Below the pieces are notes generated by a model. The model was not told the origin of the DNA. It worked only from the letters and a program-made list of their open reading frames with translations, and did no database searches. From assembly GCA_019241525.1 (NCBI GenBank), contig JAFAWY010000064.1, forward strand, positions 34,351-98,350: a stretch of 64,000 bases of DNA. Reading direction: 5' to 3'. The translations under genes were made by a program, and so were the position numbers. Positions 51,959 through 64,000 of this stretch are shown here, in pieces (positions within the stretch are counted from its first letter, which is position 1; every line of letters starts with the position of its first letter). The stretch is from Pseudonocardiales bacterium. Its GTDB lineage: Bacteria; Actinomycetota; Actinomycetes; Mycobacteriales; Pseudonocardiaceae.

Positions 51959-53742
51959 GAGATCTCCTTGGTAGTGACCTTCCCTCGGTGAGTGCTGGCG
52001 AGACGTTTGAGCACGGCGGTGGCGATGCCGATCCCGTCCAAGCCGTGCGCCTGGAGGATCTGATCCCGGGTGGCGTGCGGCAGGAACCGGGGTGGCAAGG
52101 CGAAGGTGGCCGCGCAGGTGTCGGATCCGGCGGCGGCCAGTGCCTGGGCGATCCGGCCGCCTAGAGCCCCGGTTGTGGTGGTGTCTTCGACGGTAAGCAC
52201 CAGGCGATGCGCCGCGGCCAGGGCAAGCAGCGCCGGGTCCACCGGCGCGATCCAGCGCGGGTTGACCACGGTGACCGGGACGTTGTGTGCGGCCAGCTCC
52301 TGCGCGGCAGTCAGGCAGGGGCCGGCGAGTGCGCCGACGGCCACGAGCAGGCCGATGGCAGCGGGGTCGTTCCGGAGCACATCGCACTGCCCGATGCGGC
52401 CAACGGCCGGGATGTCCGGCCCGGTGGTGGACTTCGGATAGCGGATCACGGTAGGGCCGTCGCTGATGCCGATCGCTTCGCGGAGCAGTTCCCGCAGCCT
52501 GGTGCAGTCCCGGGGCACGGCAATGCGTAGCCCGGGCACGACCGGCAGGATTGACGAATCCCACATGCCATGGTGGCTAGGCCCATCCGGCCCCGTCACA
52601 CCGGCCCGATCCAGCACCAGCGTGACCGGCAACCGGTGCAGCGCAACGTCCATGAGCAGCTGGTCAAAAGCCCGGCTGACGAACGTGGAGTACAGCGCCA
52701 CCACCGGGTGCAACCCGCCGAGGGCCAGCCCAGCGGCCGAGGTCACCGCGTGTTGCTCGGCGATCCCGACGTCGAAGATCCGGTCCGGGAACCGGGCTGC
52801 GAACCTGTCCAGACCCGTGGGGTGCAGCATCGCTGCCGTCACGCACACGACGTCGGCACGCTCGGCACCGATCGCGGTGATCTCCTCGGCGAATACCGAG
52901 GTCCAGCTGGGTTTGGCCGGGTGCCGGGGCTGGCCGGTGCTGGGGTCGATGACGCCGACGGTGTGCAAGTGATCTGTGTCGTCTTGCTCGGCTGGCGGGT
53001 AGCCGCTGCCTTTGCGGGTCACGCAGTGCACCACTACCGGGCGGGCCAGCCCGCAGGCGTGTCGCAGGGCATCCTCGACCTTGGTGATGTCATGTCCTTC
53101 GACGGGACCGAGGTAGGCCAGCCCCAGGTTTTCGAACACCGAGTGGCCCGTCTGCGGTACGGCGGCGAGGTGGCGCGCGAGACCGCCGACAGTCGGTGAG
53201 TAGGAGCGGCCGTTGTCGTTGAGCACGATGATCACGGGCCGGTTCGGGGCGGCGCCGAGGTTGTTGAGCGCTTCCCAACACATGCCGCCGGTCAGCGCCC
53301 CATCGCCGACGATGGCGACTATTCGCCGCCGGTCGGTGCTGCCGTGCAGCGCGAAGGCTTTGGCCAGCCCGTCTGCGTAGGACAACGCGGTGGAGGCGTG
53401 GGAGTTTTCGATGACGTCGTGGACGGATTCGGTCCGTGAGGGGTAGCCGGACAAGCCACCGGATTGGCGCAGGGAACTGAAATCCGCGCACCGGCCGGTC
53501 AGGATCTTGTGCACGTAGGCCTGGTGCCCGGTGTCGAACAGCAGCACATCGCAGGGCGAGTTGAACACCCGGTGCACGGCGATGGTCAACTCCACCATGC
53601 CTAGATTCGATCCCAGGTGGCCCCCGGCCCCGGAAACCTTGTCGATCAGGAACTGGCGGATCTCCTGCGCCAGGGTGTCCAGCGTGGCCGCAGGAAGCCT
53701 TTTCAAGTCAGCCGGGCCGGAGATCTCGCTGAGCACGGTCAT
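51955..53742 (-). CDS. dxs: 1-deoxy-D-xylulose-5-phosphate synthase, odorant-operon copy
   Basis: A 595-residue paralog of the 37061 gene, with [48 protein letters not shown], the TPP motif [39 protein letters not shown] and [18 protein letters not shown]. All catalytic blocks are present. The ATG at 53742 ([16 protein letters not shown]) overlaps the ispH stop by four bases. Having two dxs genes within 15 kb, each in a different terpenoid operon, implies pathway-dedicated precursor supply. Confidence 0.95.
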   Translation of the reverse strand: MTVLSEISGPADLKRLPAATLDTLAQEIRQFLIDKVSGAGGHLGSNLGMVELTIAVHRVFNSPCDVLLFDTGHQAYVHKILTGRCADFSSLRQSGGLSGYPSRTESVHDVIENSHASTALSYADGLAKAFALHGSTDRRRIVAIVGDGALTGGMCWEALNNLGAAPNRPVIIVLNDNGRSYSPTVGGLARHLAAVPQTGHSVFENLGLAYLGPVEGHDITKVEDALRHACGLARPVVVHCVTRKGSGYPPAEQDDTDHLHTVGVIDPSTGQPRHPAKPSWTSVFAEEITAIGAERADVVCVTAAMLHPTGLDRFAARFPDRIFDVGIAEQHAVTSAAGLALGGLHPVVALYSTFVSRAFDQLLMDVALHRLPVTLVLDRAGVTGPDGPSHHGMWDSSILPVVPGLRIAVPRDCTRLRELLREAIGISDGPTVIRYPKSTTGPDIPAVGRIGQCDVLRNDPAAIGLLVAVGALAGPCLTAAQELAAHNVPVTVVNPRWIAPVDPALLALAAAHRLVLTVEDTTTTGALGGRIAQALAAAGSDTCAATFALPPRFLPHATRDQILQAHGLDGIGIATAVLKRLASTHRGKVTTKEIS

Positions 53743-54671
53743 GATCGCCGCACTACGGGTGGCAGGGTAAACCGGATGTTCTCGCGTGTGATCTCGCGCT
53801 CGACCGCCCTGACCGGGCCGAACTTGCCCAGGGAGGCGATGACGGCGTCGACGAGCCTGGGTGGGGCCGAGGCACCAGCCGTCACTCCCACCACCTCCAC
53901 CCCGTCTAGCCATTCCGGGCGGATTTCACCGGGGTCGTCGATGAGATAGCTCGGGACGCCGTGGCGCTGTGCGAGTTCCACCAGCCGCAACGAGTTGGAA
54001 GAATTGCGCGAGCCGACCACCAGCACCAGATCCGACTGATCAGCGATTGCCTGCAGCGCGTGCTGGCGGTTGGTCGTGGCATAGCAGATGTCATCGGAGG
54101 CCGGGCCGCGCAGCGCCGGGAACCGGGCCCGCAGCGCGGCGATGATCTCGGTGGTCTCATCCACAGCCAGGGTGGTCTGCGTCAGGTACGACATCCGCTG
54201 GGGGTCGGCGACGGACACCTCGGCAGCGTCATCAACGCTTTGCACCAGGATCGTCTGGTCCGGAGCCTCGCCCAGGGTGCCTTCGATCTCCTCATGCCCG
54301 GCGTGGCCGATCAAGACCACGGTGTCGCCCCGGGCAGCGAACCGGCGCGCCTCGGCGTGCACCTTGCTGACCAGCGGGCACGTCGCATCGATCGCCTCCA
54401 GACCCCGGCTGGCGGCCTCGGCCCGCACCGCCGGGGACACGCCGTGGGCGGAGAACACCACGGTCGCGCCGTCGGGTACGGCGTCCAACTCGTCGACGAA
54501 CACCGCTCCGTGTGCTTCGAGATCAGCGACCACATGAGTGTTGTGCACGATCTGCTTGCGCACATAGATCGGGCCGCCCCGCGCCTCGAGCAGTTGCTCC
54601 ACCACCGCGATGGCGCGTTCCACCCCGGCGCAAAACGACCGTGGTGAGGCCAGCAGGACAGTAAGCGCCAT
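53739..54671 (-). CDS. ispH: 4-hydroxy-3-methylbut-2-enyl diphosphate reductase
   Basis: A 310-residue stand-alone IspH giving IPP and DMAPP. The Fe-S cysteines are in [29 protein letters not shown] and [24 protein letters not shown] and [13 protein letters not shown] are further family blocks. It is similar throughout to the IspH half of the hopanoid fusion protein but lacks the nucleosidase domain. It starts at ATG 54671, 17 bases after the prenyl synthase stop. Confidence 0.96.
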   Translation of the reverse strand: MALTVLLASPRSFCAGVERAIAVVEQLLEARGGPIYVRKQIVHNTHVVADLEAHGAVFVDELDAVPDGATVVFSAHGVSPAVRAEAASRGLEAIDATCPLVSKVHAEARRFAARGDTVVLIGHAGHEEIEGTLGEAPDQTILVQSVDDAAEVSVADPQRMSYLTQTTLAVDETTEIIAALRARFPALRGPASDDICYATTNRQHALQAIADQSDLVLVVGSRNSSNSLRLVELAQRHGVPSYLIDDPGEIRPEWLDGVEVVGVTAGASAPPRLVDAVIASLGKFGPVRAVEREITRENIRFTLPPVVRRS

Positions 54672-54687
54672 GGGTGGCTCCGGGGGA

Positions 54688-55728
54688 TTAGTGGTCACGG
54701 TGGGTGGCCAGACGGGCCAGCGCACCCAGCTCTGCGGCGGCTCGCGGTGCCGGGCTGGTGCAGTGCAGCTCCCGCATCGCCTGGGCGACCAGCTCGTCAG
54801 CCTGCGCCTGACTCCAGGCCCGCCCGCCCGCGGCGTCGATCAGTTCCGCGGCGTGGGCTGCGTCGGTCCCGGACAACGGCTGATCCTGGTGGTACAGCGC
54901 AACCAGCTCGCGCCCCGCTGGGGTTTGCGAGGTCAGGGCGGCGACCACGGGGAAGGACTTCTTGCAGCTGCACAGGTCTGAGTGCACCGGCTTGCCCGTG
55001 ACGGCCGGGTCCCCCCAGATCCCCAGCAGATCGTCCACGTGCTGAAACGCCAGACCCAGGGACATCCCGAAACCGTGCAGGCACGCCACCTGCTCCGGGC
55101 GGCCGCCACCGAATACCGCACCCAGCGCGCACGCGCACCCGATCAGCGCGGCGGTCTTGCCTTCGGCCATCCGCACACATTCGGCCAGCTCCACCTCGGC
55201 GCGCTGCTCCAACGACAGGTCCGTGTTCTGGCCGTTGAGCAGTTCCTGGACGGCGGCGGCCACCATCCGGATGGCCTCGGTCGCAGCAGGATGCCCGCTA
55301 CCGGCGAGCACGTCCACGGCCAAGATCAGCAAGGCGTCCCCGGCCAGGATCGCCGGGTTGACCCCGAACACACTCCACGCAGTACGGCGATGGCGCCGGG
55401 TGAGATCACCGTCCATCACATCGTCGTGCAGCAGTGAGTGGTTGTGCACCAGCTCCACCGCGACCGCGGCGGGTACCGCCTTTGTCGCCGTCCCGCCCAC
55501 GGCCTGGGCGCACAGCAGGGCCAGCGCCGGCCGGATCGCTTTACCCCCGTTCACCCCGACCGGGTGGCCGTGCTCATCCCACCAGCCCAGGTGATAACCA
55601 GCGATGTGCGCCATGGACGAAGGCAAGGTGTCGACCGCCGTTCGCAGGGCGGGCTCTACCAAACCGCGACTCCACGCGAGCACCTCGCGGGCCGATCGCG
55701 CTACCGCCATCCTGTCGGTGGTGGTCAC
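54688..55728 (-). CDS. polyprenyl (probably geranyl) diphosphate synthase
   Basis: A 346-residue trans-prenyl synthase with [24 protein letters not shown] and [36 protein letters not shown]. It closely resembles the hopanoid-operon paralog but has His instead of Phe five residues before the first DD. Next to a GPP methyltransferase, 2-MIB-synthase and geosmin synthase genes, it would supply geranyl and/or farnesyl diphosphate; the product is inference. It starts at GTG 55728 or ATG 55710, 15 bases downstream of a shell gene. Polyprenyl transferases are among the enzymes known beside family 2B encapsulins. Confidence 0.9.
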   Translation of the reverse strand: MTTTDRMAVARSAREVLAWSRGLVEPALRTAVDTLPSSMAHIAGYHLGWWDEHGHPVGVNGGKAIRPALALLCAQAVGGTATKAVPAAVAVELVHNHSLLHDDVMDGDLTRRHRRTAWSVFGVNPAILAGDALLILAVDVLAGSGHPAATEAIRMVAAAVQELLNGQNTDLSLEQRAEVELAECVRMAEGKTAALIGCACALGAVFGGGRPEQVACLHGFGMSLGLAFQHVDDLLGIWGDPAVTGKPVHSDLCSCKKSFPVVAALTSQTPAGRELVALYHQDQPLSGTDAAHAAELIDAAGGRAWSQAQADELVAQAMRELHCTSPAPRAAAELGALARLATHRDH

Positions 55729-55743
55729 GATTATTTCACCCCC

Positions 55744-57144
55744 TTAGCGGCCGATCTCGACGTTTTCCAGAACTCCCAGTGCATCCGGTACCAGAACGGC
55801 CACCGAGTAATACGCGGTGACCAGGTAGGAGATGATCGCCTTATCGTCGATGCCCATGAATCTCGCGTTGAGGCCAGGCTGGACTTCGTCGGGAATCCCG
55901 GTCTGGTGTAGCCCGATGACGCCTTCATCGTCCAGACCGGTACGCATTGCGAGAATTGAGCTGGTGCCGTACTCAGAAATAGGTATCTTGTTGCTAGGGA
56001 AGATGGGCACCCCGCGCCAGGCCTGTATCTGCCGGCCCTCGACCTCAACGGTTGGCGAGTAGATACCGCGGCGATTACATTCACGGCCAAATGCGGCGAT
56101 CGTGCGGGGATGGGCGAGGTAGAACCGTGTCTTGCGGCGCCGGGCAAGCAGCGCATCCATGTCGTCCGGCGTCGGCGGCCCGGTGCGGGTATACAGACGC
56201 TGCTGAGCATCGACGCTATGCAGCAAGCCAAAGTCGGGGTTGTTGATCAGCTCGGACTCTTGCTTTTCCCGAAGCGCTTCGATGGTCAATCTGAGCTGTT
56301 GTTCGGTCTGGTTCATCGGAGTGTTGTACAGATCCGCCACGCGGGTATTCACGCGCAGGACGGTCTGGGCCACGCTGAGTTCGTACTCGCGTGGTTGAAG
56401 CTCGTAGGCGACGAACGTACCGGCCAGCGGATGTTCCTGCGCATGACCGGCGCTCAGCTCGATGTTCGCCTCGCCGCGTCTATTCTGCGGTTGCCTGCTC
56501 CTCGTTTGGAACTGCTCGATGTGACTTTGCAATGCTGCTGACCTGTTGAGCGTTTCCCGGAATGCCTGGGCAGGTAAGGCAAGCACGGTGGCCGCGGTCG
56601 CGGCCGTGACCGTGAATGCCCACGTGTCCTGCGACTCGACCAATTCTCCATCACCGAAGTAGTCGCCGTCGGCGAGCACACCCAACACAGTATGCTCGCC
56701 ATACTTTCCCGGACCGACCTTGTTCACCTTGCCGTGGGCGATGAAAAAGACGTGATCCGCCGGTTGACCCCTTTCGACCAGTGTGCTACCGGGTTCGAAT
56801 TCTTGTTGCTCGCACTGATTGGCCAATTCCTGGAGCACCTCAGGATCATCGAAATCCCGTAGTACCGGCAACTCGCGCAGCTCCCCGGGAACAATGCGCA
56901 CCTCGGCGCCGGACGTATCGAATGTCACCTGCCCGTCGCCCACCGTGTAGGTCAACCGGCGGTTCACCCGGAAAGTGCCGCCCGAAGCCTCCACCCACGG
57001 CAATGCTCGCAGCAGCCAGCGAGAGGTGATCTCCTGCATCTGCGGCTCGGAGTTCGTCGTCGTCGCCAGGTTGCGCGCCGCAGCGATGCTCAGCGTCAGT
57101 AGCGGCTCCTCGGCAACATCAACGTCCGGATCCGTCACGGTCAC
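55744..57144 (-). CDS. family 2B encapsulin-like shell protein with cyclic-nucleotide-binding-type domain (shell A)
   Basis: About 466 residues. The N-arm ([47 protein letters not shown]) belongs to the HK97-fold shell. An inserted cNMP-binding-like domain covers about residues 90-205 ([47 protein letters not shown]). The remaining shell follows ([76 protein letters not shown]) and ends [10 protein letters not shown]. The phosphate-binding Arg of true cAMP sites is not seen ([10 protein letters not shown]), so ligand binding is doubtful. Such proteins are often misannotated as Crp regulators. The start is GTG 57144 or 57156. Confidence 0.88.
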   Translation of the reverse strand: MTVTDPDVDVAEEPLLTLSIAAARNLATTTNSEPQMQEITSRWLLRALPWVEASGGTFRVNRRLTYTVGDGQVTFDTSGAEVRIVPGELRELPVLRDFDDPEVLQELANQCEQQEFEPGSTLVERGQPADHVFFIAHGKVNKVGPGKYGEHTVLGVLADGDYFGDGELVESQDTWAFTVTAATAATVLALPAQAFRETLNRSAALQSHIEQFQTRSRQPQNRRGEANIELSAGHAQEHPLAGTFVAYELQPREYELSVAQTVLRVNTRVADLYNTPMNQTEQQLRLTIEALREKQESELINNPDFGLLHSVDAQQRLYTRTGPPTPDDMDALLARRRKTRFYLAHPRTIAAFGRECNRRGIYSPTVEVEGRQIQAWRGVPIFPSNKIPISEYGTSSILAMRTGLDDEGVIGLHQTGIPDEVQPGLNARFMGIDDKAIISYLVTAYYSVAVLVPDALGVLENVEIGR

Positions 57145-57189
57145 GACGCACCTCACCTATCTCGATGCCTATCTCGATACAGCTGGGTG

Positions 57190-58053
57190 TCAGATCCGAT
57201 CCGCGGCAATGAGCAGGTAGTGGAAGCTGCCCTCGCGGTACGCCGTCAAAAACGGCTCCTCGATCCCGGTGGCCACCGAAGACTTCGCGCGCAGCTCCCA
57301 GTACGGGATGGTGCTGGCGGTGAGATCGATGACATTGATCGGCACGAGGTTGTTGGCCGCCAGCGCTTTGAAGTATTCGCTGCGCGGGTGAATATTGCAG
57401 ATATAGTGCTCGTCAATCCGGCTGACCGCTTTCGATCGGCCACCCGTCACGTCGTTGTAGCAGCCGGTGATGCACACGTAGCGGCCGCCGTATTCCAGTA
57501 GGCGGGAGAACTCGGTGAATAGCTGGAATAGGTCCACGTACATCGTGGTCTCGTTGGTCCAGATACCCCGAAATGATCTGTCCTCGAAACCAGCATCCAG
57601 CATATTACGGAAGTGGAATTTCACCCGGTTGGCCACACCCCAGTGCTCGGCCTGGTCATTGGCAAACCCGACCTGGTATTCCGAGATTGTTACACCGTCC
57701 ACCTGACAGCCGAAGCGCTGGTGGGCCATGATACTGGTCCCACCACGCCCTGACCCGGCGTCCAGCAGGCGGTGACTCGGTGAGATGTCGCCGAGCTGGT
57801 CCAACAGGAGGTTCGCCTGCATTGTCTCCAACCGGTGCATTTCCTTGATGATCCGGTCATCCCGGGTGTCACTCGGACCTTCCAGCACCGACGGGTCATA
57901 GTCACCGATCCCATAGTGGTGATGGTAAAGACCGTCAACATGGCCGAGGAGCAGGTTGACCGGGTCATCTTGATTGCTGTTCCAGTACGCCGCGACGGAT
58001 TTCTGGTAGGCGGTGTGCAGCACATTGGCGCCGGTAGAGGTGGTCGTGGTCAT
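57190..58053 (-). CDS. geranyl diphosphate 2-C-methyltransferase
   Basis: A 287-residue SAM-dependent methyltransferase producing 2-methyl-GPP, the substrate for 2-methylisoborneol. DPVNLLLGHVDGLYHHHYGIGDYD is the GPPMT N-terminal signature; HRLLDAGSGRGGTSIMAHQRFGCQVDGVTISEYQVGFAN is the SAM motif; GIWTNETTMYVDLFQLFTEFSRLL follows. It stands right after the debris of a 2-MIB synthase gene, the usual order being MIBS then GPPMT. It probably now works with the divergent MIBS-like enzyme at 62779. Confidence 0.93.
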   Translation of the reverse strand: MTTTTSTGANVLHTAYQKSVAAYWNSNQDDPVNLLLGHVDGLYHHHYGIGDYDPSVLEGPSDTRDDRIIKEMHRLETMQANLLLDQLGDISPSHRLLDAGSGRGGTSIMAHQRFGCQVDGVTISEYQVGFANDQAEHWGVANRVKFHFRNMLDAGFEDRSFRGIWTNETTMYVDLFQLFTEFSRLLEYGGRYVCITGCYNDVTGGRSKAVSRIDEHYICNIHPRSEYFKALAANNLVPINVIDLTASTIPYWELRAKSSVATGIEEPFLTAYREGSFHYLLIAADRI

Positions 58054-58098
58054 AGGGGACTCCTTCCTTGTGTTTCAGCCGAGCACTCAGTCCATGCT

Positions 58099-62469
<4,371 letters not shown>

Positions 62470-62569
62470 CGATCTTTATCCGTACCGATACCCCACGGCG
62501 GGGCTATTTATGACAGCCATGAGTGCCATGATCATGACTCACTCTAGAAGGTCGCCACACAGGGCGACA

Positions 62570-62613
62570 TCCGTAGAAAATACGGACCTAAATTACGGAT
62601 TGAGGTACGGACT
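62570..62613. promoter_or_regulatory. operator-like repeats, shell B proximal
   Basis: TCCGTA-GAAAA-TACGGA at 62570-62586 is a perfect inverted repeat. Two further TACGGA half-sites at 62594-62599 and 62606-62611 are spaced 12 bases apart. They lie about 100-140 bases upstream of the shell B start, in a region of reduced GC content. Confidence 0.6.
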
Positions 62614-62650
62614 CAATGCAGATTCGGTAACCTGTTCGGCTTAGCCAATA

Positions 62651-62671
62651 GGTCCGTAGAAACTACGGACC
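62651..62671. promoter_or_regulatory. operator-like palindrome, MIBS proximal
   Basis: GGTCCGTAG-AAA-CTACGGACC is a perfect 9-base inverted repeat sharing the TCCGTAGAAA core with the 62570 site. The two centres are about 83 bases apart, close to eight helical turns. It lies 108 bases upstream of the MIBS-like start, so one regulator may control both divergent transcripts. The rest of 62470-62778 holds no gene. Confidence 0.65.
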
Positions 62672-62778
62672 CTGGTTGGTGGATGTCCTTGCCGGCGCCG
62701 GCCTGCCAGGCTGTGTGTATTCAGTGCATTCGCGTGTCCCGAGGCCCGAGCACCGTAAGACTGTGAGGAGTTGTCCGG

Positions 62779-63948
62779 ATGACGGACATCATTCCCACCG
62801 CCGAGACGACCCCCCTGATCGACCCGCCGGCGCACCGTGACTGCCCGGTCCCGCCGGACCCGGAAAGCGCGCTAGTCGCCGCGGTCCGGGCTGGCCCATC
62901 GGGGTTTGGCACCTCGGCGGTCCGCCTCGCCCGCGAACTCACTCTGGCCGGCGAGCCTGGTCCCGCCTATCTGGAACGACCTTGGGGAGACGGCACGGCC
63001 GCGCCGCTGTACGTCCCGGCGGTCGAGCGGGTGGACGATGCGCTGGCCGCCGAGGTCGACGACCGGCTAGTGGTCTGGGCCAAGGACTGCGGCTTCACCG
63101 ATGATCAGGCCGATCTGATGCGCCGGGCCGAGTTCGGCCGGCTGGCGATGCTCGCCCATCCCGATACCGATGATCCCGACCGCCTGCTGATCGCCGCGCA
63201 GCTCAACGCCGCGTGGTGGGCCGCCGACGACCTGTACGCTGACGACAGCAAGATGGGCGCCACCCCGACCGAGCTGCCGCCCCGGCTGGCCCTGGTGATG
63301 GCCGCGATGGACCCGGTGGCCCCGGCCGGCGAGTTCTCCGTTCCCCTGGACCAGGCCCTACGCTCTGAGCCGGTCTTGGTGGCGCTCAATTCCGGGATCG
63401 AGCACCTGACCCGGCACGCCAGCCCCGCGCAGGTGCAGCGAGCCTGCTACGCCACCTTCGCCATGTTCGTCAGCTGGAACAGCTATGCAGCCTGGCGATT
63501 CACCGGCAACTACCCGCCGGCCTGGGAGTACCTCGCCGCCCGCCAGCACGACAGCTTCTACACCTCGATGACGCTGATCGACGCAGTCGGCGGCTACGAA
63601 CTGGACGCCAACCTGTATTACGAGCCGCGAGTCCGACGCTCCCTGATGCAGGCCGGCACCGCCTCGGTAATGGTCAATGACCTGCACTCGGTGGCCAAAG
63701 ACGCTACCGACGACAAGCCAGTGTGCAACATGGTGTTGCAGATCGCCGCCGATCGGCAGTGCTCGGTCGAGGAGACCGTCGCGACCACCGTCGACCTGCA
63801 CAACAACCTCGTCCGGGATTTCGAGACCACCCACCGCAGTCTGCTCCCCGTGCCGTCGCCGCAGCTCCAGCGGTTCCTGCGCGGGGTGCGCGCCTGGATG
63901 GGCGGCGGCTTCGAGTGGCACGCCACCAATCCCCGCTACCGGAGCTGA
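62779..63948 (+). CDS. 2-methylisoborneol synthase-like terpene cyclase
   Basis: A 389-residue class I terpene synthase. The N-terminal 75 residues are Pro-rich and flexible, with GPSGFGTSA at 39-47, a motif shared with the geosmin synthase tail and typical of encapsulated MIB synthases. The catalytic domain has D150DLYAD (Asp-rich) and N300DLHSVAKD (Mg-binding NSE/DTE type). FMFVSWNSYAAWRFTGNYPPAWEYLAARQHDSFY, TLIDAVGGYEL and the end GGFEWHATNPRYRS are MIBS-like. The usual DDHYVDE is changed to DDLYADD, so the product may be 2-MIB or a relative. It is transcribed divergently from the shell/geosmin operon; GPP methyltransferase is at 57190. Confidence 0.88.
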   Translation: MTDIIPTAETTPLIDPPAHRDCPVPPDPESALVAAVRAGPSGFGTSAVRLARELTLAGEPGPAYLERPWGDGTAAPLYVPAVERVDDALAAEVDDRLVVWAKDCGFTDDQADLMRRAEFGRLAMLAHPDTDDPDRLLIAAQLNAAWWAADDLYADDSKMGATPTELPPRLALVMAAMDPVAPAGEFSVPLDQALRSEPVLVALNSGIEHLTRHASPAQVQRACYATFAMFVSWNSYAAWRFTGNYPPAWEYLAARQHDSFYTSMTLIDAVGGYELDANLYYEPRVRRSLMQAGTASVMVNDLHSVAKDATDDKPVCNMVLQIAADRQCSVEETVATTVDLHNNLVRDFETTHRSLLPVPSPQLQRFLRGVRAWMGGGFEWHATNPRYRS

Positions 63949-64000
63949 CCCGCGCACGGGCTGCACCGCAGCGTATCGAGATCAACCAGGCTGGGCACGA

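Overview
The window is high-GC actinobacterial DNA. The run esterase, ino1, padR, DUF5318, ponA, GT87, rpsF, ssb, rpsR, rplI, intein-bearing dnaB follows the order known from Mycobacterium tuberculosis (ino1, PadR gene, ponA1, rpsF-ssb-rpsR-rplI, dnaB), so this is a chromosomal, probably origin-proximal segment. Geosmin, 2-methylisoborneol and hopanoid genes, together with the mycobacteria-like core, suggest a filamentous or soil actinomycete, most likely Pseudonocardiales. That assignment is inference, not proof.

Layout. 1-4.1 kb: small conserved proteins (DUF1697, TIGR03086, DUF427, SdpI-like) and an esterase. 4.2-17.3 kb: conserved core (inositol-phosphate synthase and a PadR regulator with a palindromic operator, cell-wall PBP, GT87 membrane glycosyltransferase, endonuclease IV, ribosomal proteins, SSB, DnaB with a class 3 intein). 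17.3-24.4 kb: transporters, isoaspartyl peptidase, a PspAA-like protein, an orphan ABC ATPase beside a decayed ABC gene. 22.7-28.2 kb (minus): a PucR-type regulator, a rare glycosyltransferase-WS/DGAT fusion, an EamA transporter and an SDR, in one operon divergent from the hopanoid operon.

28.2-38.8 kb (plus): a tightly overlapping hopanoid operon: hpnC, hpnD, hpnE, prenyl synthase, shc, an HpnG-like/IspH fusion, hpnH and dxs. It runs from MEP precursors to squalene, hopene and adenosylhopane. A one-mismatch parS site lies just downstream. 39-50.8 kb: a mixed region with a DMF-amidase-like secreted protein, an MFS pump with CnaB-like repeats, a lipoprotein, an HtrA protease, an alcohol dehydrogenase and a DUF2786 protein.

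50.8-63.9 kb is the most interesting part: an eight-gene minus-strand operon (encapsulin-like shell, geosmin synthase, GPP methyltransferase, second encapsulin-like shell, prenyl diphosphate synthase, ispH, dxs, ispG) with a divergently transcribed 2-methylisoborneol-synthase-like gene. It looks like a self-supplied odorant-terpene nanocompartment: family 2B encapsulin shells, terpene cyclases carrying GPxGxGTSA motifs, and a private set of MEP-pathway genes. The geosmin synthase carries at its C-terminus the N-terminal part of a decayed 2-MIB synthase. The matching C-terminal remnant of that synthase is still readable in another frame just past the stop. Several families of short dispersed repeats are scattered through the window.
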